Positions 49,901-61,100 of a DNA stretch of 64,000 bases are shown in pieces. The first letter of the stretch is position 1. Each line of letters begins with the position of its first letter. Under the pieces are notes generated by a model. The model saw nothing but the letters and a program-made list of their open reading frames with translations, was not told the DNA's origin and did not search any database. Made by a program: the position numbers and the translations under genes. The DNA comes from Klebsormidium nitens (taxonomy: Eukaryota > Streptophyta > Klebsormidiophyceae > Klebsormidiales > Klebsormidiaceae): the NCBI GenBank assembly GCA_000708835.1, contig DF237133.1, forward strand, positions 1-64,000, written 5' to 3'.

Positions 49901-52749
49901 GGCGCCGCAGCGGAAACGGGCGGACCCACCGTTTGCAAGGCCCTCGGAAACCGAACCGGATGGGACATCTTCTAGGCCGCAGAGCGGAGCGGTTGCCGAG
50001 GGGGCGGGCGGCGAGAAGGTGACGTCAGACGTGACGTCAGGCGCCTTGCTGGAGGACTTGCTGCTGTCGCTGAGCCTGCTGAAGCACCTGGCGTACGGCA
50101 GCGCCGAGGCGGCGGAGGCGATTTTGGACGCGGGCGCGCTCACGCTGGTGCGGGACACGTGGAACTACGCGCAGGCGGAGGGTGCCGTAAGTGCCATTTC
50201 CGTCACTTTCGTCATCAATTTTGCCGCCTTCCGTCCGATCACCTTTCCACACGCATTGCCGGTTCTCGAGAGCAAAAGAACTCTCTCTTCACGATCTTTT
50301 CTCCACTTTCGAGAGCCTGACTCCTACCAAAAGCTATTCGCCCACCCTGGCCGATTCTTGCTATTCGAGCTGCTTAGTCAACCCTTCTTCTGGGCCCATA
50401 TCAGGTCTTGCACGAGATTCTCGGCGTCCTCTGTAACCTGGCGGCAGTCAGCGAGGTCGCCAGGCGGGCGATCGCGCTTGAAGGCCAGCCGATCATCGGG
50501 GGTGGCGGTGGCAAAGCGACCGTCAACAAGGTGGGCATTCCCACCACGCTCCCATTCTTCGGCGAAAAATGGATGTTGACCACTTAGCGTCTTCTAAAAG
50601 AACTGTTTGCGTTGCCTGCGACCTCGTTTTAGCCCCGGGAAACGACTTGAACGTCCAAACGCAAGTGCTCTCCTTGCAGTAAAATGATGCCCTGCGGCAT
50701 ACGCGCTATCACTGCCAATCACTGATAGTTACGTTCCTGATTTACTCAGTGATTTACCTGCGCTTATTGTCTTGATGTCACCCGCTGCGAGAGGCATCAG
50801 ATCCTTTCTGCCGGGCCAACCCTCACTTACTTCTTCATGGTCTCACCTCAGCGGAAATGTGGCAGTCTGGACAGGTCGAACGGAGGATCCCTTGCTGGTC
50901 GTCCGGGCTTTGTTATTTTTTCGCAGCGCAGCGCCGGATTATTTATCAGAAAAGCAACCCAATCCTTATTCATTATCTTTGGATTCGTTTCTAGCGTGCC
51001 GCTTCCTCACAAGCGTATTCCACTCCCTTGCTCTCAGGGCCTGGTGATGCTCGGCGTGGTGAAGCTGCTGGGGCGACCGTCGTTGGGCGGCCCCCTGTTC
51101 CTGGTCGCCATGCAGCTCATGCAGAGCCTGGTCATGAGCCCCGAGCCGCGCACCGCCCTCCTTCGAACGTCCTTCCTCATCGACGCACACCAGACGCTTC
51201 AACGGGCGGTTGCCACAAAAGATCTCCAGAAGCAGGTGCGTGACGTCAGGGTGACGCCGGCGTGTCGCTGCCTCTAGCCACGAAACGCAAACTCAGCTGC
51301 AATGTTGTGCGGCCTCGGAGACCTTGTGCTCTATGGGAGGCAGTCTTAGAGAGAGGGTAGAAGTGAGACCCAGAAAAACGATTGGCGGTTTTGGAGGCGC
51401 GCTTGTTGCAACACAGTTTCATTGTCATATGTCGATGTCGAGGACTGCAGCTATTCGTGACTAGCAAAAGCCGACGAACCGCCGAGTGCCTTTTACGACG
51501 CGTTGAAGCACTCTGATATCAGCACGGCGCGACAGAAAGCAAAATCTGCTGCTTGTTCTTACAGGATGCAATCCTGAACGTCCTCGCCAATCTTGCGGCC
51601 TTTTCCGACGGGCAGAGGGCGCTGCTCAAGTCGCTGGCGTTGTCGGGGCTCTTTGATCTGGTGAGGGAGTCGAGCCAGGAGGCTTGGATCGTCGGATATC
51701 TTGCTTGTATTTGTGAGAGTTCTTGCTTATCCTTGTGAAAGATCCTTGAGCTGACTTTTCTGCGATAAGCAAGTAGACAAGGCTTTGAGCGGATCATTCG
51801 CAGGCCCAAGAAGCTCTGAAAGTACTACAGGTTTTCTTTGTTACCGCTTGGAAAGGTGCCGCGCCTTGAGCATCTTTCCAGTCCGCTCGCGTGTCCGCTT
51901 TCGTCAGCATTTGATTCTCTGGTGACCAAACCTGTTAGGTGTTTGTCGACTATCTCAACTACTTTGGCGAGTTTCAGCATTCCACCAAAGCTCGGATGAC
52001 TGTATGTCAGCATCATTGCATCTTGTCAGGAACGGAAGCTTTCCAAGTTATTTTCCGCTCCCCTCTTTCCTACAGCTCATCACAAGAATTCACGAGGGCC
52101 GAAAATATGTCGCAGCCGTCGGATCTTGACTAGGTCAAGTCTTCAACCTCCAGCCTCGGGCAGTCCAAGTGCGATTGAACTGAGTTTCGGATTCGGTTCA
52201 AATTGAACAGGGGCACAGCGCGCTAATTTTAGAACAAATGTGAATCGTCGATATTTTGACGTTGAAAGATACACGGTAGCGACACAATATTGTACTGTCC
52301 TTCAGCCTCCCCAGCCATTTCAATCTTTTGCGGTCCTGCTTTCCCAGGTGCTCGACATCGCTGCCTCCAGCCCCGGATCGACTGCCGCTTCCGCGCTGCT
52401 CCTGCTCCGCAACCTGGCCTTCGCCCACGAGAACAAGGTCCACTTCCTTTCGAGCCCCCGCGCGCTTCCCGTCCTGCTGACAGCTGTCACGGACGCCGCC
52501 CCAGCTGGCACCAACGGCGCGCGCACGCCAAAAAGTGCTGTTATGCGCGAGCAGGCGCTGGCCGCCTCCGCTCTCTGGGCGCTCGCGTACAACGACCAGC
52601 GGGTGGTTGCTGCGCTGCGGTCTGCCGATGCGTTGCCTAAGTTGGAGGGATCCCTTCGCAGCCTGCGGAGGGAAAGCGGCGCCAGGGGGAGAGACGTCAA
52701 CAAGCATGCTGAGGAAGCGCTTGAAAAAGTCGTCCAGCTGATGCGATGA
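40957..52749 (+). CDS. RTTN: Rotatin-like centriole/basal-body armadillo-repeat protein, 11 exons
   Basis: Rotatin is a large armadillo/HEAT-repeat protein needed for centriole and basal-body assembly. Exons: 40957-40981, 41310-41497, 41817-42938, 43312-43614, 44148-44960, 45426-46856, 47283-50186, 50405-50530, 51038-51235, 51565-51660, 52348-52749. Phases all agree and give about 2535 aa (human 2226). The first ~95 residues carry the rotatin N-terminal domain: MKVLLGKLG, HPLPEVRCRSLRSLK, QLLEWFN, then LCDLGALDFLETM. Helical repeat segments continue throughout. The end (about 2403-2535: LLLLRNLAFAHENKVHFL, ASALWALAYN) matches the family C-terminus. Several low-complexity charged linkers separate repeats (about 80-170, 620-720, 980-1030). 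Exon 7 is 2904 nt. The start could also be ATG 40882, in frame, adding 25 residues; I chose 40957 because the family begins there. Confidence 0.88.
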
Positions 52750-55027
52750 GGGTCCGCCGGTTGCAAAGTTGTGCTGGACGAATAACGCAGAAAGGTAAAA
52801 GGACGCTCTTACATGAGGTTGTTGCTAGCGAGCAACTTCCTTACACATCTTTGAAAAGCTGTCTCGTTAGTCTATTACAGTGCCAAAATAAGTAATAAGG
52901 CCGCTGTTGTGTTGTAGAATAGTGATGCAGCAAGATTTGATCAAACCGCCATGTTGGCAGGCTTATGCCTCCTTTAGATTTGCGGAGCTTGAAATACAGT
53001 CGGACATGCTCACTCCGGATTCAACTGGTCCAAAAGTTTGAAATATTTGAATCGAGAATCACAATATAAGGAGCTGGAACGGCCCACCCGATACACAGTT
53101 CAATCACTCAAGGAATCAAATACATAAATAGCAGCATGTTCACGTGCGAAACTATGTGAGTTCAGTGGCTCATGATCCCATCCAAACTATCATGTGAAAT
53201 GCGTCCTACATATGATACACAAGATTACCTCTCAGTTGCACGCTGTTGGATAATTGTCATATGCATTATTATATTAAGTTTAGGCATATACTAGACGCGT
53301 CGTCGATAAAGGACCGGGCGGCCGGGCCGCCTGTGCATGCACACTCAGCGCATATATGTTTGCCACATGCGCGGGCCAGCACGTGCACGACGTGTACTGA
53401 GTGTGCAGCATATCCGACATGCGCGTCGATCTTGCATGATGCAGCTACAGTAGGGGGCCGCCTCGGCGCCGCGCATGGGCCATGCAGGAGAGGCAGCGCG
53501 GCCGCCAGGATTTATGGAGTTAAGCTAGTCTCGACCATGCTCTGAGGCGACATGGCACTGCAGCGCGCCCACATGTGCAGTTGTGGCTTACCGGATTGAT
53601 CAATTCGAGTAACTTGACTGTGACTACGTTGTCTTGAACGAAGTAAAACGCTAGGTCTGTGATCCAAGCAATTCATATGCCGCTGCTGCCGGTTACTAGA
53701 TTAGATCACGCGCGCACACATCAAGGATCACAGACCTGCCAGCATGCATTCTCGTTGAAAAGTGCATGAGGCGGCTAGCTAAGATTAGCCAGCCTGCACG
53801 TGTATGATGAGGTATCTGCTTCAGTGCGTCCCACCCCGAGCTGGCTAGCGCAAGCTAGGGCCACAGGCTCTAAACATGGCATTGGTGAGGCCAGCCCCAC
53901 CGGCGCAGCACTTCGCGGGCACGGAGCGCGGTGGCGGAGGTTGCGCTTTGCAGCCTGCATGCACATGGTGCAACTCTCCAACAAATGGAAACTAAAAGTA
54001 TGGCACAAGTAGGACAGCAGGCAGTACAGAAAGGCTATGCCTGTGTTAAGATGAGTACAGTTCCACCTTGAACTTGAAAAACAATTCGACACCCAGAGAG
54101 GAACATACGCCAGACCAAAAGAAACGTGTCATTTGAAAGTCGGTGCTTCTCATGACTACCGAAGAGGTTTTCAAGTTCAGCTTGCCAATACCATCTACAA
54201 ATCAACGTAAACATTGCAACCACTTCTGTGCTCCTTTCGATTCTGAAAGGACCACCTCACAAGGTCCTAAATCTGATTGGAAGCCCCTAAGCTATTTGGG
54301 CCCAGAATGATTCGAGGTATTGCACGTTTTTATGGGTCACCAGAATAAGGCCCACACTTGAAGCTCACCTCAATGATTCCTAAGTTTTTACCTTGCGAGC
54401 CGGTTTGATCATGTCTTCTGCTTCAAGGTGTCCAATCATAAAAGGAGACCTGCAGCAGTGCACGAATTCGGTTTGGAGAGGTGCAAACTTGATGACTTGT
54501 GTGAGACCTTTTCGCCTGGAAGAAAGCGCACACATCCATCTCTGAATCGGCCACGGGATTTTGCGCCACTTTTAAGTCCATACAACAACACTTCGCAGGA
54601 CTGCTGTTTCGCTAACATGTTAAGCCTGCGCCTTCGGTGCACAAGGCCACTTAATAAGGCAGACCCTTGTCTTTTCCAAGACTTCTACGTCTGCACGTCA
54701 GACGAAAAGGCTGTGGTTCCTAATCATCTGCTTACAACCGATCGTAAATCCATGATCCAAGGAGCTGATCACTCACCCCACGATCGCTTAAAATTTGTCC
54801 CCATCGTCTCAGATTGCTCTGATTATTCTCCCAAAACCACCATTTGGGATCCCGTTGCCTTTGGTTGAATTGGCCCGGCCCCCCAAATCCTTAGCCAGAC
54901 TCCTTCCCGGACTCCCTCCTAGGAGCCCGTGCGCTTCACTTGCCCCAATCCCGCATCTACTTCTTTCGAAGTAGGACCCCCCTAATGGTTCAAGTCCTTT
55001 GATCTGGCCGCTGTGTGCCTATCAGCC
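52750..55027. other. Intergenic region between RTTN and LYRM2
   Basis: Convergent 3' flanks. AT-rich stretches at 52850-53260 alternate with GC-rich, CATG-containing DNA (53290-53560, GCGGCCGC at 53498). Frames such as 54428-54868 have no homology I recognise, no splice continuation and unremarkable composition, so I do not call them genes. Confidence 0.45.
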
Positions 55028-55690
55028 TCAACCCATCTGACTAAGCATTCCCTTAAGGTCTTTCAGCTTCTGCAGGCCGTCGCTCAGAAAAAAGCGGATG
55101 GCCTGGGGATCCCTCTCGTGGCGAAATGTCTCAAACTCGTTGCGGACCTGCTGGCGAAGTTCCGCTGCACCGCAGAATTGGGAGTGTTCCAATCAACAAC
55201 TTTGATAGGATTCTGCCCAAATTCAAGACCAAGTACCAAACGAAGGCTTAAGAGAGGAGAGCAGTGCAGATATAGTTGCTCATTGAGTTGGAGGCCTCGC
55301 TGTCGGGGCATCATGTTTGAACTCATGTGCCTTTTCTAGCAAGCCTCAAAGCGACCTGTCACTTAACACGCAACATGAGTGAGCACACTCGGCAATACCA
55401 TGAGAGAGTGCTTGATGCTGGTGTTCATTCGACGAGCAGATCAGCTTGGATTGTGTCGGCTTCAAGAGCTTCATGTTAAGCAGGTGGTGGTTGAAAAAAT
55501 GCATCCAACAAAAAGTTCAATAAACTCCCTCTTAGAGGGTTAGAGGGAGCATGGTTGTCCACCTACCTCTGCTCTCTAGTGGGGCTTGTCGAGCTGCCCG
55601 CAGGGCATCTCTGTATAGGCCCAGAACTTGGCTTCTCAGAATGAAGCTGCGTAAATCCAGAGCACCTGCCAGGGCACGCCTCCCACTCAT
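55028..55690 (-). CDS. LYRM2: LYRM2-like LYR-motif mitochondrial protein, 2 exons
   Basis: Too short to stand out as an open frame. Exons in coding order: 55690-55567 and 55164-55028, joined by a GT..AG intron in phase 1, giving 86 aa (human LYRM2 is 88). The LYR motif LGLYRDALRAAR is at 23-34, preceded by LDLRSFILRSQV (like the LKQFVRRQQV of LYRM2). It is followed by a family-typical second half: QQVRNEFETFRHERDPQAI and FFLSDGLQKLKDLKGML. LYR proteins bind the mitochondrial acyl carrier protein and help assemble respiratory complexes or Fe-S enzymes; LYRM2 has been linked to complex I. The start is divergent from ELF4, 761 bp away. Assignment to LYRM2 rather than another LYRM is by length and flanking residues. 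Confidence 0.85.
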
Positions 55691-56451
55691 TGACACTTGT
55701 ACATATACGCAGTCACCTCTGAGATACGTATTGGAGCAAGCTTATCCTTTCAATCCTTCTGTCCGACCCTCCACAGACCTGCTTGATTGACTCCTCCGCT
55801 GATCGCCCGCCCTCCCTTCTGGCAGTGGTGGTGCTTGGAAGTGCAGTTTTTCTTGTGGGACAGCAAGCTTGGGCCTGTGCTAGGAACTAGAGTAGCCAGA
55901 GTCGACACCCGACAAGAGCCTGTTGGCTATTAGATATTCCCATCATTGATTCCGCACCGCCCGATGAGCAAGACCCTACACTTCCACAAATCGAACGGTC
56001 ACTGTATTGACAGATTGTGACGTGGCAGGTTGCAGACTTTTCCCTCCATCTCATCTCATCCTCATTCCTGACTGGAAGCTCTCAGTCCCTGAGCTGGCGG
56101 AGAGTTTTCTTGGGCGCAGGAGGGACACATGAGGCATCATTTCGTGGTGGCGTGCTTGTAGCCAGAACCCTAAGATTCAGAAGCCCTGAGTTTGCCAGCG
56201 GCAAATTCCTCGGAAGAGAGTAGAGCGCGAAGTTGCGCAAGCACCCGGCGGTTCATACCTTGTGCAATAGGTGAAAGCGAAGCGCTCCCTGCAGGTGCAT
56301 GCAACCTGTTTTCGAGGAAAGTTTTCCCATTAAAAGTTTAGAAGCGAAAGAGGCAGGTAGGGAGTTACAAAGTAGTTTGCAGGCTGCAGGTTCCTCTGTC
56401 AAGCATTGATTTAGCCAGGCAGATGAAAACCACCAAGAGGGACTAGCAAAG
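55691..56451. other. Divergent upstream region of LYRM2 and ELF4
   Basis: Head-to-head promoter gap. A single AGATATTC (55932-55939) resembles sites bound by clock MYB proteins, but one loose match is not enough to call an element. No gene is supported. Confidence 0.5.
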
Positions 56452-57861
56452 ATGGACTTGGACACCGGGCCATGTCCGGTGTTCGACCCTCATGAATGGC
56501 CTGGGTTTGAGAAATTCATCATCGTTCAAGCAATTCTTGACCACAACAAGTTGCTCATCAACGAGATAAACCTGAACCATGAGAGGTGAGTGCACGGAAA
56601 AGAGAAGGCCTGTTTTGCGGTCAACAATATGTCTGATTGTGCCTACACAAGTAAATCCTAATCATTCTGTTTTAAATAGAAATGAGGTTCCTGATTGTCT
56701 TTGGAAAATTGTATAACTTGAGGTGGTATGTATGTAGAGGGGTGCATTCGGAGGCTGGGCTCTTAGTAGCCTCTGTCCACACTTAATTGCTTTTCAGTGC
56801 CTGTCATCGCAATTGTTTCATATCGCAGTGGGACAAGGTTGTTGTGAGTCACAAAGACAGAAGTTAGTCTGTTTGTGCAACTGTGCCCACTCGTTGAAAC
56901 AAACTTTCATGAGATGGTGGCTTGTCAGGGTTCCTGAGACTTCAGAATGTAAGACGGCAAAAGCAATGTTAGATTCGACCGAACGGAGATCTTGGGAAAA
57001 CCTGCACAATTACTTAGTTGATCACCTACTCAATCTGGGCCTTTCCATAAGATCCTTCTTACCAGATAAATGACATGAGTTCTCATTGCTGCCGTCAGAC
57101 CATAGCATGCTGGGGAACAGCCTCTAGGGACTACCACTCTGCACGAAAAGGGGCCGGTTGCAAGATCAAGCCTGTTTCTTTCTTTATTTTCGAGCTAATT
57201 TTGCTCCCATCATATATCAATGCAGGAGGCGACCAGAAGGACTTACTCGCAATGTGCAACTCATTCGGGAGCTCAATGAGAATGTAACCAAGGTAAGCAC
57301 CTCGTCCGGTTGAGGTTTTCTTTGTCTCCCTGCCGGCGCTTGGTGTCTCACATTGTGGTGCAGGCTTGTGGAACCATTTGTTTTGACTGGTACTCAATGT
57401 CCAAGTTGATTCAAATGAGCTCCTGAGTGGGAGAAGCACAGGTTGAGAATCCAGCCAATGAAATAGATGAAGCAGAGCATGTGAAATTTGAGCCCTAAAC
57501 TTTCATACTAAACGAAGAAGTTGAAGTTGAAGTGCATGTTCTTTGAGTATGTAACGATGGCAAAGTGCAACTTTTGAGTACCAAGTTGACACATCGGTGT
57601 GAATTGAGTCTCTCGTCCATTTCTGAGGGAACAAAGCCAGTGTTCCTCTGGAGTTTAAAATCCGATCTACTTGCCAGTCAGCAGCTGATTCTGGAGTCAA
57701 TTCGGCATGGAAAAGCGAACAAAGAGAAAGGAGATGGCGAAAGTGAAAGTGGCAAGCCTTGGCATTATTTGTATATGCAGGTGATGAAGCTGTATGAAGA
57801 GCTGTCCCAAGCATTTGTCCAGTCCTTTGGAAAGAACGCTGGCCAGCCTGCAAAGTCCTGA
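56452..57861 (+). CDS. ELF4: EARLY FLOWERING 4-like circadian clock protein, 3 exons
   Basis: Exons 56452-56585, 57226-57292 and 57781-57861 with matching phases encode 93 aa. The core of the DUF1313/ELF4 domain is clear: IVQAILDHNKLLINEINLNHE (about 23-43), then TRNVQLIRELNENVTKV (51-67) and MKLYEELSQAF (68-78). In plants ELF4 is an alpha-helical nuclear protein that joins ELF3 and LUX in the evening complex, which represses clock and growth genes at dusk. The protein is slightly shorter than Arabidopsis ELF4 (111 aa), with a short N-terminus of about 15 residues. Whether it is ELF4 or an ELF4-like paralogue cannot be told from one sequence. CCDC22 follows 308 bp downstream on the same strand. 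Confidence 0.92.
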
Positions 57862-58169
57862 GAGGCTGTCTCTACAAAAAAGCACGCAATACAAAAACCG
57901 GAAGGTGACGCCCTGTTTTTGCAGAAGATTCTCGTCAATTGTATCCAAATGAAGAATACTAGGTGTTTCTGGAACGAAGTCGTCTTTGCCTCATATCGAT
58001 TCTAAAGCTTTCGGTGTCACATTGTTTCTCAATCAACTTGTTCCTGAAGGAAGAGGGTTCAGAACCCAATAGCCTGGATCATTCAAACCTTTAAGCAAAC
58101 CGTAAACAACATCCTCAAACAGAGTCACTGACGGCACCGTCCTTCCTTCCAGCTTGGAGTCTATAAGCA

Positions 58170-61100
58170 ATGGAGGATGCGGATCAGATCCTGCTGACGT
58201 CACTCCGGCAAGCGGGGTGTGCGGTTCGCGACGATGCGACGTCGCTCGGGGACCTGTCTACGGGGGATATTGTCACCATCTGCCAGCACAGCGTGCGGCA
58301 GATCGAGGGGTCTGGGAAGGAAGGTTCAGTGGAGAGCGCTCCACAAGGGCTGCCAAAAGACATGGCGGCGAGATTTCGGGTGTGTGCGGATTTGGCGGTG
58401 AAGATGCAGCAGCTGGGTTATCGTGGCGAGCTCAGCTTTCAACAGGTGAGCTTTGAAAAGCAAGGACGGAGTTTTCGCTTCTTTGCAACGATCTGAGCTG
58501 GTGGAGTGCCGGATGGTGCCAGCTTGATCCACAGACAACTGATAGAAGTTCCGTTTCTGCCGTCCGTACGTACAGACGTTTTGAAAAGGTTGTAAAATAG
58601 TTCAATTGGAAAGCGGTGTGTCAAGCGCACTGACATTTGCTTCGGCTTCTTCAGCTTGTTCTGTTGCCATAAGCGCGCACTTCTTCCGCTTACATTCGCT
58701 TACATTCAAATCAACCCGTCTGGTTCAATATAGTGCCATGAGCCGCCAGTTGCATCCGAGTAGCATCGTCAAACCCCGCACCTTTCCCTATTCCGCAGTT
58801 CCTCTACCCGTCCGAATCTGACACCCGCAACCTCGTCCGCTTCCTGGTTGAGAAGCTCGCCGCCAGCCGAAGCTCCGCATCTGGAGCGCGCAGCGGCAGC
58901 CGCGTCGCCTCTCGCTTCCTCTCTGCTCTCAACTCCAATAGTGCCACGTCAGCCCCTCTTCCCGGCGGCAAACACGCTGGCGGGAAGCTGGTGGTGCCGC
59001 ATCGGTCGCAGCCGCTCGCGATCGGAATGAATAAACAAAAGGGAATCTACGTGTTTGGGAGCAAGGGCTTTGCGGGGGTGCGACCACAGCATGTGCCGGG
59101 GGGGGCAGAAAGCGGGGAGGTGGAGGCTGCGCAGAAGGGGGTGGAAGAGATGAGATTGGAGGACGGAGCAGCGGAAGAAGGAGGGGAGGGCGATGCGGAG
59201 ATGCTCGCGCTTCAGGTGAGGCACAGAGGAGAATGGGAGTAGCTGCTGATTGGGGCATTTATGCTGATGGAATGGTTCAATTCGCTTGAGATCTGTTTTC
59301 GAGCGGCTCAGGTTCTGCCTTCAGAATATGCGCCTGATCACAGAAAGCAGCAATTAGAACCGTGGTTGACGAGCTTGAGAATGTTTGTTCGTGCAAGTAC
59401 TGACAAAGCCGATGTCTAGACGAACTTCGCGGATCTGTTGGAGCCTAATTAACGGACCTGCAGCTTCGCTTTCCAAAGTAAGCAGGAATGAATGCAAGCT
59501 CACCGCTGTGTTCAATCAAGCTTCAATCGGTGAGGAGATCCTCAACCATAGCCTTTAAGATGCAATGGAACTGAGTGATTGACGGATTTGACAGGCAGGA
59601 GCCGTATGAGGGCGGCGTAGTGCCGCTAGGACAAAAGCCTGCTTTTGTCTCCTGCCAAACTTCTCTGCGTGGATCATGTTGACAAGAACGACAATCGTGA
59701 AACTCTCGACCCTAGCCTTTAAGATGCAAGAAGCTGAGTGATTGAAGGATTTACGCGCAGGAGCGGTATGAGAGCGGCGCAGCGGCGCTGACTGCCCTCC
59801 AGGACCGCATGGGGGAACTCGAGCTCGAGTACCGGCGGTTGGGTGAGGAGGCCGAGGCACTCGAAGAGGAGACGGTCCGGTTAGAGGAGGAGTATGTCCT
59901 GCGCAAGGAGACGGCGGGGGTCCTCTTGGAACGGGGAGGCAACGTGAGTACGATACTGAGTTCTCTTTGGACAAGTTAAGGCCTGAGATTCAAAAAGTGT
60001 GAATGTTCGAATTTGGTAAGGTGATCTTTGTGAAACGCGAGAAGTCGCCAGTGTAACCTTGAAAGCATACCCTTCCAAAGCCGGAAGTCTGCAAGTGCCT
60101 CCTTCAAGATTTCTCCACCTCCTGTTGTCTTACGACTGTGTGGTGGTGTTGGTGGTGGAGAGAAAGTTCAGTGGACTCATATGAAATTGACCCAAAGTAT
60201 CCTATTTCAGACCTCCAAAGTTTGGGACATGTGGTCGCGGATCCCAGTCTTTACGAGTTCCTGCGCTGTTGGAGTGTGGACGGACGCGCGGACGTAACTC
60301 TCACCCGCGGGCTGACGTCAGGCTTGTATCTGGCAGGTAGAGGAGCTTGCCGAAGAGCTGCAACGGTGGATCGACAAGGCGCACGAGCGGAAGCGGGGCC
60401 TCGAGGAGGAGTGGGCGGCGTTTGCGGGGCCACTGGAAGCGCAGCGCGGAGAGCTACGAGGCGTGGGGGGGCAAGAGAGGGAAGCAATGAAGGTAAGTAA
60501 ATAGAGAAGCAGTGTGCAAAATGCGTTTGGGCGAAGGCAGCTTTCATCTGGCAGTGACTTTCTTGAGTTCTTGTGTTGCGAAGTAGCTTGACGCTGGTCA
60601 CCACCGCGAAATTGCCCCCCCGTTTCACAAACAGCAGGTTTAGCACCTGAGAAGACGTCCTTTTAGGCATCTCGCCTGTGCCCCAAGCTGCCTTGAATTA
60701 TGAACGTGCTCGGAGCACTTTTGACGGCCTCAGCTGCGCAATTGCCAAGCAGGCATCTGCCATCTTCGGAGAACGACAAGCTGACGAAAACGGCGCATGC
60801 TTTCACGCAGGCACGTGAGGAGGAGACGCGGGCACTGCGCGCCGAGTGCCGGGAACTAGAGGCGGACATTTTCGACAAGGAGGGGCAGCAGGACGCCCTG
60901 CTGGCGGAGCTGGAGGGCGCCCCAAAGGGCGCCCCGGGGGCTGCATACGTCCGGCGCATCTCGGACATTGTGAAGCAGGTCCGGAAGCAGGATGCGGACA
61001 TTGCCAAGGTGAGCAGAACAGGGCGGCGCAACTAGAGCAGGGTCTATGGATTGGGGGGGCCAGATCAGCATTCTGAGGGGATCCCTCTCTTTCACGACGG

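Noticed and set aside
47466-50579. The 1037-codon open frame taken as a separate gene
   Set aside because: It is rotatin exon 7 read past its donor at 50187; upstream and downstream exons join it in phase.
54428-54868. 146-codon frame between RTTN and LYRM2
   Set aside because: No homology, no splice continuation, and the composition is not protein-like enough to call.
55932-55939. AGATATTC upstream of ELF4 as an evening element
   Set aside because: A single imperfect match in 761 bp is expected by chance.
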